Position numbers and translations under genes: made by a program
Part shown: piece after piece, positions 35,655 through 46,533 of the stretch
Layout of the letters: every line of letters starts with the position of its first letter
Position numbering within the stretch: the stretch's first letter is position 1
The notes under the pieces: model-generated
What the model was told of the DNA's origin: nothing
Databases searched by the model: none
Seen by the model: the letters and a program-made list of their open reading frames with translations, nothing else
Origin: Dichotomocladium elegans
Lineage: Eukaryota > Mucoromycota > Mucoromycetes > Mucorales > Lichtheimiaceae
DNA length: 64,000 bases
Direction: 5' to 3'
Assembly (NCBI GenBank): GCA_025716815.1
Contig: JAIXMN010000035.1
Coordinates: 62,001-126,000 of the forward strand

Positions 35655-36540
35655 AAGATACGCTGATGATTGTAGCTGTCCTGAATTATAAATCAAACCC
35701 TTCGATCAGAGCGAGAGAGAGTTTGCGTGTGGAGGGTGGATCCCCTTCAAGGATCTGGTACCCACGCATCATTATCTACATGGATCGTGGATTTTGCAGA
35801 GATATCCTCGAGTCCATTATTGTAGGCGTATTTCTAAGCAGAAACGTTCAGACATTCAATGACAAAGAAGAAAGAAAGAAAGAAAAAAGGGGGCAAGGCT
35901 TAGACGTATCTATGCAAAGTCCACTCGCACCTTGACAAAGCCAAGCCAAAATATGAGAGGAGGAATAATTGCATATACCTGATGCTGCTAAGCTATAATT
36001 TTATTTATGCAATGTGTACTCAATGGAGGCAGTGCAAATTCCTTCAGAATATACGTCGAGAAACGTAATTTCGGAGTAATCAACGAGAACAATCATTTCA
36101 AAGAACGCTAGGATTTTATGAAGAACAAATGCTGCTGCTGCTCTCAGCAAAGAAAATGCATATAGTATCAAAGAGCGCACCCTGATCAACTTGCACGCCC
36201 TTCTTACTCGAGTCTGCATTCTCAAGACTAGATGCAAATCATGAGAACAACACCAGCATCAAGGACCATTCAATGCAGGTGAAATCCCAATAACCGCTAG
36301 CGAGAGTCAACTAAAAAAGGTGGCAGGCGAATCCGAATGTAGAATCCAAGGAGCGAGTACGATACATTTGTCTCAATTTCCTGGACACATCAGCATCTAT
36401 ATCAGATGGTCAAATATGAACATATGGAAGCCAGTATTCAGTGTCATCCATTACATTCGTCTGGGCTTAACCTTACATGTTGTTTCGGTCGGTTATCATG
36501 AAGACAAAAAAAAAGGAACGCAATAGGTTCACAAAGGTGT
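35655..36540 (+). pseudogene. Very degenerate Tc1-like copy (copy E)
   Basis: CGCTGATGATTGTAGCTGTC (about 35660) matches the start region of copy D (CGTTGATGATTGTGGTTGCC), and AAATATGAACATATGGAAG (about 36411) matches TAAGTATGAACATATGAAGG in copies B and D at the corresponding distance. Between them the frame is destroyed. A shared terminal-like block follows at 36733. Confidence 0.6.
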
Positions 36541-37935
36541 GTGTTAATGGCATGAAAGTAAGCTTTGAAAGGTCCGTCTTCTTGCAACAGACACCTAACC
36601 CATCTGTCCTAGATAATGGGAATAAAGAACAACCATGACAAAATTCGCGATATACAGTACATGCTCATACATACTCACACCCACACACGTATATATATAT
36701 ACATATATATATTGATCGCTATATTATCCACCATTAGAAAATAACGTAGATAGCCGCTGCACATTATCGGTCAGATCCATGAAACATCTTTTGTCGTGTC
36801 TGCAACGCCCATTAAAAAAAAAATGTAATGTCTACTATGGAGTGCTATGCCAGCTGTGTTCGATAAACAAGAGATAAGACAAAACGAATCCCATTGTGTC
36901 AAAAAGGCAAGACAATCCAGATGTGCCCGCGTTATCATATGCACAGATCTTCAAAATTTATCAGTCAATGCGTGCTATCATTGCATGATTCATCCGTGGA
37001 TGAGGTGTAGTATAGCCATTTATATATCTTGTAGGGGGATCGATAGAGAGAAAGGGATTACCGCTCGGATTCGTGCTTTAGACGGGTTAGACATCTTATT
37101 TAGTCCGGACCCAGCTCGGCCGCGAGAACCGATGCAATCCAATATTCTCAAAACATCAAGTTTGGAAAGTTCATTGGAATCCTCCATGTTGGTGCGATAT
37201 TAATAGCGAACGTACTGTGCCTTTTGCAGCACAATGGAACATTGTACGATTGTTGGAGAGCAGTCCTCGGTGCTTTTTAAGTCCACTAGTAGCGAGAAAA
37301 GAGATGCCAGTTCTCGTCTCTACCCAGTTGAAGCGGGTTAATACCCCTTCACATATATTTAATCGTGGTTGGGGGGGGGCAGTTCCGATCGAACTTGTTG
37401 GCCCCCATTTCTTGATTGATACCAGTAACAGAAGGGCGTAACATAACCTATATCAAGCAACAGCTGAGAAAAAAAAAGTCCTGTTACGTACATTCTATCT
37501 GCATCACACAAACAAAGTGCCTCTTTCCTTTCCAAATAGTATATTCCATAAATCAAAAATGATCATCTCGAACAGATAGTTCCTTTTGGAATTCAATACC
37601 ACTGCGTTTCAGTAGGTGAAGCTAGATCGTATCCAATGAGCAAAACGGGATCAATCCTTCACCCTGGTGGGTTGGGAGGGAAACCTTGATGATGCTTCAC
37701 CAGCCAAAAAAAGAGAGAGAGAGAGAGAGAGAATATGTATTTATTTGCACACAGAGTTCACTTTAATCTACCCCTAAAGAAATCAGTGGTCTCCCTTCAG
37801 CTTTAATTTTTTTTTGAAAAGAAAGGAGGATACCGTCCAGCTTCTCTCTTCCTCTTCTCTTCCTCTTTCTCGCGATCACCAACTTTCCTCCTCCTCTTCA
37901 TCCCTCTCTGCCCCCCCCCCAATTCTTTTTGTTCA
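36541..37935. other. AT-rich intergenic DNA with microsatellites
   Basis: It holds TA repeats (about 36690-36712) and a GA run (37711-37732), and ends in CT- and C-rich DNA upstream of the next gene. No gene is supported. Confidence 0.5.
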
Positions 37936-38760
37936 ATGCCTCAATCCGCTTCCTTACTCTTTCCGCCGCCGCCGTCGCAGCAGCAGCAGCAGCAACAACA
38001 GCCTGCATCGCCCACACCGAGCCGCGCACACTGCATTCGTAAGAACTATCCATCCGTTTTCTCTTTCCCTATTTCTCTCTTTTTATCACTCTCTATGCAT
38101 ATCTATTATAACTTACCCCATAAGCGACATTTTTTACATTTTCTGTTTAGCGCAATATGGTGCAACCAGCGATACCAGTAAGTCATTGCGCCCAACGTTG
38201 TCACATGGCAACTTTTTTTTTTTAAAAAAAAAAAAAGACGCAAGGCTCCCCCATCCCCTCAAAACTCATCATTGCTCGATGCAATACTTGTAGGTACGAA
38301 TAGTTACAAAGGCAAAGGAAGCAATACCCGGGGGACTAATCTAAAGCCTCCCGTGACGCCGACGCCTTCGACGGTCGGCCCAAACGGCGATGATGACGGA
38401 TTGTATTTGCTGTGGACCCATCAGCTCCTGAAAGAGCGTAGGAGCTCCATGGATATCGATGCCAGCGACCATTCTTCGACAGACAGCTCCGTCACAGATG
38501 ACGACGACGATGACGACGATGGATATGGGACTCACGACAACGGTACCGCCAGTCATCGTCATCCATGGACCATCAGCTATAGCCATTCATCCTCGACTTC
38601 AGTCTATAAGCCGTCCATCCACATGTCCACATCCTCTTACAGTCATCAACTAAGTGCTACAGCCGACGGTTCACCCGCCACTGCAATCTACGGCGTGGAG
38701 GACCAAAAGCACATCTTCAGCAGATGGTGGAGAATATGTTTTCCATGCAATAGCAAATAA
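37936..38760 (+). CDS. Small acidic/Ser-rich protein, uncharacterised, 198 aa
   Basis: I do not recognise the family. Exons 37936-38038, 38151-38177 (27 nt) and 38294-38760 join in frame to 198 aa. The protein has an N-terminal polyQ tract after PPPPSQ, a basic Gly/Asn segment (NSYKGKGSNTRGTNLKPP), LYLLWTHQLLKERR, a run of eight Asp in SSVTDDDDDDDDGYG, a Ser/Thr/His-rich stretch, and an aromatic-cysteine tail RWWRICFPCNSK that could be palmitoylated. All four splice sites are canonical. An upstream ATG at 37814 in another frame is not used in this model. Confidence 0.65.
38213..38236. repeat. T-run/A-run perfect palindrome in an intron
   Basis: About ten T are followed directly by about eleven A inside the second intron (38178-38293) of the preceding gene. 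Confidence 0.85.
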
Positions 38761-39067
38761 CGTTATTTCCCCAAACGGAATAAAACAGTTTGCGTGGTAA
38801 AAAGAAGAAGTGCTTGCTCTTATTTAGATAGCCAATGCGAATAGAAAGCAAAGGAAGAAAATGTACAGAATAAAAAAGCTAATACCAAGAAAACACTACC
38901 AACGCAAAAATTGCTGGATTTTTGTACATGATGGTTCGGAAGAGATTGATGCGCTCTGTTTCCCTCGCTCTTTGCCGTCTTCCGGAGTGTGGATGTACGA
39001 GTCAAGAGAGTGAGAGAGAGGAAACAATAAGGATTAGATGGAAGAGAAAGAGGGTATAAACAACAAA
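38761..39067. other. Convergent 3' region
   Basis: A spacer of about 300 nt between the small acidic protein gene and the end of the ankyrin gene, including AATAAA at about 38779. No gene is seen. Confidence 0.6.
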
Positions 39068-39919
39068 TCACTTTTTGAGCTTTTGAAGTTTCATTGCAAA
39101 CTTTGGTGGGAGAGCGCACCCAGGGCGTTTGGCCACACTAGGATGGATATTAGCCGTAGTCGATGACAGAATAGCCGATGGTGATGGAGGACTACTAGCG
39201 GCCAAAGCCATCGGAGGTAAAGGCGCTGCTGCTGCTGCATTGTGCCTCCGTTGCTGATCGTCGTCATTGTACCCGATATCCAATGTAATGGTGATCAAGC
39301 TCTGGGATAAGTGACTGTAGTCTCGTTTGATGATAGCCACCACTTGCTCTAAAAGCACAAAGTACATGATCGCTTCCGTGAATCGTTGTTTTTCCACCTC
39401 CTTTGGGACAAGTGACTTTTCCTCTGAATGATGAGGAGGGCATATCATGGATGAGAACGGCGACCACAGCCGGTCTTTCTCTTTAGGAGTCACTTTCCGT
39501 CGATAAAGATGCGGGTATCGCAACCAAAACCTTCCGTTTGACAGGCCAAGTAGCATACTCACTTGGAAATCAACCACAAAAAATGAGTACTTTTTCGACG
39601 CTTCGTCAAACAGTTGTACTGTGTAAAGTGGAAGATAACGTTCCGCTTCGCTCAAAGAGGGCCCCATATTTCGCTGATGCTCGGGTTTAATGGTCGGATG
39701 GTGGCGATAGTGCATGCTTTTGGTACTACTATTCGTGGGTGCCGCAGAAACAGTATTACCATTGGCTGGTGCTGCAAGTAGGAGAGATGAAAGTGCATTG
39801 TAGTCTTTTTCTTCCTTGACTTTGGTGTGCCAATGATCAGGCGGTGGCGTCGGAATTGGCGTATGCGGGCCATCTGGTGACACATCACCCGCAGGCTGAG
39901 ACGGCTGCTCTTGCTCATA

Positions 39920-39953
<34 letters not shown>

Positions 39954-42663
39954 TGTAGTGCTTTCTTGGGAGGATGCCGTCCGGAAACTTCCTTTCCATG
40001 TGTCTTCAATGGCAGTGACTGTTGATGATGCTGGACTTGCAGATCACCACTCGTTGACTTTGGTAACTGATGGCTCACAGGAAGTTCCTGGCAGTTGTCC
40101 CCTTTTGTATATCATATAACATGAATATCTTGTATTTTCAACGCGATGGTGGTAATGAATGCTCACCCTTGACTTGTTTTCGTGGTTCATCATCGGTGAT
40201 GTAACCGCTAGCTTTCCGCTTTCCGTCCTTAGCTATTGCCTGACGCAACAGCTTCTCGGTATCCTCGTCACCGTTTTCCATGGCAATATCGAGAGGCATC
40301 ACACCTTTCGTATTGCGTGCGCGAGGACTCGCACCGTATGAAAGTAAATGTTCAATTACCTGCACGTGACCGTTCTCTACCGCATCATGCAGTGCCGTAT
40401 CTTGATCAGCACCTTTTGAATTCGGATTCGCGCCATTCTGCAGAAGCATTAAAACGACCTGATCACGTCCGCGCAGAGCTGCTTCATGGAGTGGTGTCCA
40501 GCCAGCATTGTCGCTTTCATTTGGATTCGCACCTGCTTTTAGTAGGGCTTCTACCATCGACACTTCGCCTTTAATTGCCCACTTGTGCAAATGTGTACGA
40601 CCACTGGTATCCTTTTTGCGAGGATCTAGTTTGATCGGATTTACTGTGCGTTTAGTGGACGGCGATGGTGCATCCGGATCCAATGACGGTTCACGGGATG
40701 AATCGACCTCAGTCGAGACAGAGGTGTGCCGTTTCCGAGAGCTGCCAAAGCCGGTGCCCCTTCGCTTCCGATGAGTTGTTGCGGTAGAGAAATCCTTGGG
40801 CGACGAAGATAAAGTTTCGTCTGCGTCGCCATCGTCGCTGAGTCGAACTTTGGGACGTTTGGGTCGCTTATTCTGTTCGATGGTCTGAAATGTTCGCATG
40901 ATGGATTGGATTTTTCGCTCTTCACGAGTCAAAGGCCTCGTCTTCTGCTGCTGGTGTCTTTGATCTCCCGGCTGGCGTCGACGCTGTTTAGTATGAGAAA
41001 TGAAAGTGATTTCATCAATGGCATCGCTCGCAGTGCGCTGTTTCCGTAATTCATCAATACGAGCAGCCAGTATCCGTCGCGTCGCGACATCAGTCGCAAC
41101 ATTGTACGCACTTTCTCCTCCCTCGTTGCAATGATCTACATCAGCACCGGCATCTAGAAGATAGCATACTAATTCCGCGTGGCCATGTTTGCTTGCATGG
41201 TGCAACGCTGTATTTCCTTTCTTATCCACATAGTTGATATCGGCGCCATGCTGAATGAGCAGTTGCGAAATGCTGGTACGCCCTTGCTGAGCTGCATCGA
41301 GAAGCGGCGTCCACGCACTCTTGTCGCGCGCGTTTACGTTGGCGCCTTGTTTAAGCAGTAGTGCCACTTTTTCATAATCTCCACTTTCGCAGGCGCGATG
41401 TAGGGTAGTCCGACCACTTTCCTCATCGACTGCAACCAATTGATTGAGCTCCTTAATTTTGTTTGTGAGGATTATGCGGCTCATATCGTTGTCATCGTCA
41501 TCGCATACGTCCAATGGCGTCTCTTTATCCGAATTGAGCGCAAACACATCCGCACCAGCATCCACAAGCAACTGGACACACTCTGGGAAACTATTGGAAC
41601 TTGCGTCATGCAGCGGTGTATCGTCGTTAAATCCACGTGCATTGACATCGGCGCCTTTGGATATCAGGTATGCTGCAATTTCCCGCTGACCTTTCAACGA
41701 AGCTTCGTGGAGAGGCGTCCAACCGGCATTGTCACGATGGTTCACGTTCGCCCCTCGTTCAACTAACTCCTTGACTTTGTCAAGGTTCCCAGAACCGGTA
41801 AACACAAATAACTTGGTACGACCAGCCTTGTCTGGCTTGTTAGGATCTTGGCAGGGAGTTCGCCCTTTAGGTTTTCTTCGAGCTACATTATTATTGCCGT
41901 GCTTCTCGGTTGCTGGCTGCTGTTCTCGGGGAGAAAGCAGACTCAGTGAAGCCTGTGATTCCGCTGAACTTTCCTTTCTAGGTCGCCCTCGCCGCCGTTT
42001 TTCTGTAGTGATAGGTCGTTCATTATATGATGCTTCTCCTACTGGAATGTACCCGCTGTTACTGTGGAGTTGAGGGGGTGACTGACGTTTTTGATTTCGA
42101 TATATATGATGGTAGTTGTTGTTCGATGCGTCACCATTCTCGTCCCAATCATCTTCATCATTCTCTTCCGGATTCCGACTGGCATTGTCGTCCGAGTCAT
42201 TGCCTGCACGTTCAAATATACTGGACCCGGATGATAATGATGAAGATGAAGTATTTCGCCTTCGTTTTGTGTGCGACTCTTTATGGTTACGATGGCGTCT
42301 TGGCATTTTATAGTGGTCCCAGAAACGAGCTTCTTCGTCTTCCTCCTCATCCTCGTCAGCATCAATTTCCGTAGGATATTTCGACACTTTTTCATCTTCC
42401 ATGGCAGCTTCTGTTTCAGCCTCTGAATCATCTGTGTTCGACATATGTCGTGGTCTGACAATAGCAGAGGCGATGGGATGCAGTATTTCGTCTGATGATT
42501 TTGAATCCACTTTTGTTGCTGTCTTCGCTGTGGGTATTGTAGTACCTACAAGCTGCGGAAGATTTGATGGTTTCTCGGAAGCAAAGCTGCTCGATGCGTT
42601 GAAAGTATCTGCAAGCTGCTTGTTACAGCTCCGGTTACTCAGCGGTGAGATTTGCTGTGCCAT
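39068..42663 (-). CDS. HOS4-like ankyrin-repeat protein (Set3 histone deacetylase complex), 1176 aa
   Basis: Minus-strand exons 40167-42663 and 39068-40101 join (GTCAAGG|GGGAC) to 1176 aa. The first ~275 residues are acidic, Ser-rich and basic by turns. Three ankyrin blocks follow at about 279-395 (NAGWTPLHEASLKGQREIAA), 416-518 (KKGNTALHHASKHGHAELV) and 686-800 (NAGWTPLHEAALRGRDQVV), each consensus-rich. The C-terminal domain (about 985-1100; LPLYTVQLFDEASKKYSFFV ... GRFWLRYPHLYRRKVTP) is that of fungal Hos4-type proteins, related in layout to animal ANKRD11/12. In yeast Hos4 belongs to the Set3C deacetylase complex that tempers transcription. Start at 42663 (MAQQISPLS) is preferred; an in-frame ATG at 42708 adds 15 residues. 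A polyQ tract near residue 880 is encoded by CAG repeats. Confidence 0.88.
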
Positions 42664-43595
42664 GTAGAAATAATGAAGTGTAAAGGATTCCTTCTTCCTG
42701 ATGGCCACTTTTTTTCGGTTTATATGTATATGGAACTAAACATAGGTAAGCAGTTAAACGCAGTGCTGTTTAGCTTTTAGGTATAAAAAAAAACTGACGG
42801 TAGCAATAAAATATATAGCTGCTGTACGAACCTGATGGTAAGCTTATGTCGAACTTCTTTGCTATAATATAATATAATGTATATAACTCCAACACGACGA
42901 AGGATAAAAAGTGAAAGGGCGGTGGTATGTACGGGGGGATGTGCCGCAAGGTATCCTGTGTAAGATATGCATACAACTTCATGTTAGTTCATTGTGTTAC
43001 TCCACGTTTGATAGTATCATAATGTACACGTATTTTGTACTTTTTGTGTGTGCGTGTGTTTGAATGAATTGACTTACTACAGAATGGAAGACGAATGCAA
43101 ATGAACGTAGGAGGGGACAAAGAAAAGTTGTAAGAAATCGGCCCATCTTTTTCTTTTTCTTAATGTTAACCATTCGCCGCACCGCAACCACCCGTTCGCA
43201 TACACGCACACACACACACACACAGAGCACAAATTGATTGCAAAGACAACTTTGAAAATTGCATGCTTTAGTTGAAACGTACCTTTAAATGCAGTTGCCG
43301 TTCTTTCTTTCTCTCAAAAGTAGAAGCAATGACCGAGAGAATGATAAGAAGTGAGGAGTTGTATGTCCAAATGGGAAATAAGTATACACAGAGACAAATA
43401 TAAAAAGGTTTTTTAAGAGAAGTGGAGGAAAAGAGAGAGAATTGGGGAGGAGAGAAGGATAGCGACTGGTTGCAACAAATCTTAGTGCTGGGCGGAAGGG
43501 AAAAAAAAAGAGAGAGAGAGGACCAACCACCAATTTTGCAGCAGCCCAATTCAAACTCCGTAGCTTCACTTGCCTTCTCTTTTTCGATTCGTACT

Positions 43596-43670
43596 ATGCC
43601 TCTTGCAGGATTGACACTTTACTTGTTTGGATATTATGTTTCGTCTACCATACGCATCGTAGCAAAGTAG
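43596..43670 (+). CDS. Possible micropeptide or first exon, 24 aa
   Basis: A short frame MPLAGLTLYLFGYY... with a hydrophobic, membrane-segment-like composition ends at a TAG that overlaps a possible GT donor (AAA|GTAGGT). It could be a tiny membrane protein or the first exon of a gene continuing to 44045. I found no second exon that joins convincingly. Confidence 0.2.
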   Translation: MPLAGLTLYLFGYYVSSTIRIVAK

Positions 43671-43709
43671 GTTGCCTGATCGTCCATTGCATTCATTCCA
43701 CATTTCCCA

Positions 43710-44045
43710 ATGCACTCAAAAAAAGAAGGCAAGTGGGTACGGTATCTTGTTGTCAATGCATGTTGTCTTCACAAAATCTTTTTTGGGGCTCACCGCTGTA
43801 TTGACCTCTGCCAATCAGATGATGCCTACGATTTAAAGCATGGCGGAGCAGGGAAAGCGATGAACAATTTTTTTTATCCTGCCCAGCTTGCCCGTAGAAA
43901 GATCCTTCAGCCTACAAGCTCCTTACAATACTTGCGAAAAGCTTCTGACTATATCATGTCGGCCCGATCGTTTCAAATTTACAAGAACAATGATGTTGAC
44001 CTGACGATAGCAGCAGTTGAAACCATTGTAGGGCTATCTCGCTAA
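43710..44045 (+). CDS. Unrecognised ORF, 111 aa
   Basis: An open frame with balanced composition (DAYDLKHGGAGKAMNNFF, SDYIMSARSF region) ends at 44045. No family is recognised and no splice partner could be fixed. Low support; it may be chance or part of the hydrophobic peptide gene just upstream. Confidence 0.22.
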   Translation: MHSKKEGKWVRYLVVNACCLHKIFFGAHRCIDLCQSDDAYDLKHGGAGKAMNNFFYPAQLARRKILQPTSSLQYLRKASDYIMSARSFQIYKNNDVDLTIAAVETIVGLSR

Positions 44046-44204
44046 AGCAGCTCTGGCGCATTTTCAAAATGTGAGAGTTATTTCACAGTGGGTAAACAAA
44101 AAAAAACAAGTCGCCCTTTAAAAAAAATATATCAAAATACAAGAGACCTGCTTTTATTTTGAAAGGAGGGGGGTGCTCTCACATATTACATATATATCCA
44201 CACC

Positions 44205-44903
44205 ATGGTAACTCACTTGAAGCACACTCTGCGGCATTCCATCAAGACGACGAATTTCGCTATTCGCCGCTTTCACCTAGCCCAACCCTGCGCATCGCAT
44301 ATTGGCCGCAAGCCGATCAATTTTGCGGACGATGTCAAAGTGGCCCATGACCCCACGCCCATTGTAGCCCCGCGCATTCCTTCAGAATTGAACAACACAA
44401 GGTTGACGGTGGAGGGGCCTCTCGGCAAGCAAACCATGGTGATCAAACCATTTGTCAAAATTGAGACGAGCGCGGCAAAGGCGGACGATCCGAATTCACA
44501 AAATCAGATAGTCGTGTCCGTGGAGAATCCCTCTGAAAAACACCAGCGCGCAATGTGGGGTACGACCCGTGCTCTCATCAACAATGCAATTATCGGCGTG
44601 TCAGAAGGATATCGCGTGGTCTTGCGCTTAGTCGGTGTCGGTTATCGAGGCACACTCGAGAACAATAACCGGGACCTATCCCTCAAGTTAGGCTACTCAC
44701 ATCCTGTTGTAATGGAAATCCCTGAGGGTGTTACTGCCGCCTTGCCACAACCCAATCGCGTTGTCCTCCAGGGTACGGATCTTCAGCAGATCACCGAGTT
44801 TGCGGCCAAGATTCAGCGGTGGAGAAAGCCTGAACCTTATAACCAGAAGGGTATCTTTATTAACGATGAAACGATCAAAAAGAAGGAGGGAAAGAAGAAA
44901 TAA
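44205..44903 (+). CDS. MRPL6: Mitochondrial large-subunit ribosomal protein L6 (uL6m), 232 aa
   Basis: A single exon of 232 codons. The first ~40 residues are basic and Ser/Thr/His rich without acids (HLKHTLRHSIKTTNFAIRRF), a mitochondrial presequence. Bacterial-type uL6 features follow: LTVEGPLGKQTMVI, the second-domain loop RVVLRLVGVGYRGTLE, LKLGYSHPVVMEIPEGV, the Q-rich turn LQQITEFAAKIQRWRKPEPY and the C-terminal KGIFINDE. uL6 sits near the sarcin-ricin loop of the mitoribosome. It starts just after a CA/TA-rich leader and ends KKKEGKKK. Confidence 0.95.
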   Translation: MVTHLKHTLRHSIKTTNFAIRRFHLAQPCASHIGRKPINFADDVKVAHDPTPIVAPRIPSELNNTRLTVEGPLGKQTMVIKPFVKIETSAAKADDPNSQNQIVVSVENPSEKHQRAMWGTTRALINNAIIGVSEGYRVVLRLVGVGYRGTLENNNRDLSLKLGYSHPVVMEIPEGVTAALPQPNRVVLQGTDLQQITEFAAKIQRWRKPEPYNQKGIFINDETIKKKEGKKK

Positions 44904-46533
44904 AAACGAACGGCAATCCAAGAGTACCAAGAGAGAAGATATTTTGTTCAACTTTTCGGGGATCGTACGAATTAGGAGATAATTTTTTTAGACAGGGAGG
45001 ATGAAAGGGGAGGATGTCTGTCGATCCGATTCAGTTACCCCTGTGTAATCAAAAGAAGTGCTATGAGAGAGAGAGAGAGAGAGATGGAGGGAGGGAGGGA
45101 GTCTCGATCATTGGGAGCTCCTTTGACATCCCTTCCGTTCTGATTTGGCTGTGCACAGACAAAGTTTAATCATCTCAAATTGTAAAAAAAAGAAAAGAAA
45201 AAGAAAACAAGATAGGGAGAGCAAACCAGTAACTGTGTGAAAACAAGAAGAAGGGGGGGAGCGAAATATCGATCAAAGGATAAACAATGTGTGCAAATGT
45301 GTTAGCCAAGTAGGACGAGAACTTGTCATCTCTGAAACAAGCAGGTTTTTTAGTATCACCGCCACCAGGTGGACGCACTGGCACGAGTGTAATACCTTCT
45401 TGTTACAATATGGGTTCCAGCTATTGGAACAAAAGACACTCAAATATTCTTTTCATGTTCGATGCAAACATACAATCTCGATAGCAGAGAATCTTGTGTT
45501 TCATTATTTTGCGTGTGCAACCACCCTGATCGGGCACCTTGCTAATTCACGGAAAAGAAGGCCAAATGCAATAAGGAGTGACATAAATCATGACTTTGAA
45601 CGATTAATAAGGCAGAAGTAATCGCATACTGCTTCCGTTAGTAAAGCAATATGTGTATGTATCTCAGAAATAATAACAGGGGTGAGGGCAGGTTTCTTTT
45701 TACAAAAGCAAAAGGACAATTCAGTTTACCATGTGGTTTTCCATCTACTTATCTCTTTCCGGTCTCCTCGCCGTCAGTCCTCCTTCTCGCCGTTGTCCTT
45801 CTCCTACTTCTCGTTCGTACTTGATCCACATAATTAAGAATTCTGTTGTCTTCGCAATCGCATATACAGCATAAAGTTCATAATAATTTCTATCTACGAA
45901 GATTCTGTGTACGATGCTGTAGGCAACACAAAGCCTACCCATATGGTCCCTAACTTTCGGAAAGAGAAAGAATAAAGAGCACTGTCGGCACTTTGTTTTG
46001 TAAAGCGAGTTATGTGGGTTGCATTGGGTTGCACGTACGCATGCGAACAGAAACTTCCTTCTCCACGGTTCTGGATTCCTTTTTACTCAAACACTCTGGA
46101 CCTGCACTTTTTACATGGGGCGTAAGCTGGCGTCCTATGAACGCGTATCAGTACCACCTGGACTTGATCGTGAGTTACATATCTTCTTGTCTTTCGCCGT
46201 TAAAAAAAACCTTATATCGCTCTGAATTTAGATATTGAGAAGCTTTTTTCTTTCTTCTTCTTGGCTCACTTCGTTCTCTGTCTGGGATCGTTTTTCCCCT
46301 GGCCTACGTTCTGCCTTCATTATATTTTCGGATTAGTATAAATATATCCCTTATCTTCTCCTCTCTTTCCCTTCACAGACTTTCTTCCTTTTCTTTTCTT
46401 TTCCCACCTCACTGGGAGAGCATCCGGCAATATACAATTTGCCCGTTGATTTGAGGAAGACCTATCTGCTTTACTCATCCTTCGCGTCCACCCATTGTAC
46501 CGCTGAACCGCAGTGTGAAACGATTTGTCCACA
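44904..46533. other. Intergenic region upstream of the RGS gene
   Basis: About 1.6 kb with no supported gene. A GA run (about 45065-45082) and an extended pyrimidine-rich leader at 46240-46400 precede the RGS start codon. Confidence 0.55.

Larger units (their letters stand above)
42664..44204. other. Divergent intergenic region with possible small ORFs
   Basis: Between the ankyrin gene and uL6m. It contains a CA repeat (about 43203-43222) and purine-rich DNA. Two unsupported coding hints are listed separately. Confidence 0.5.
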
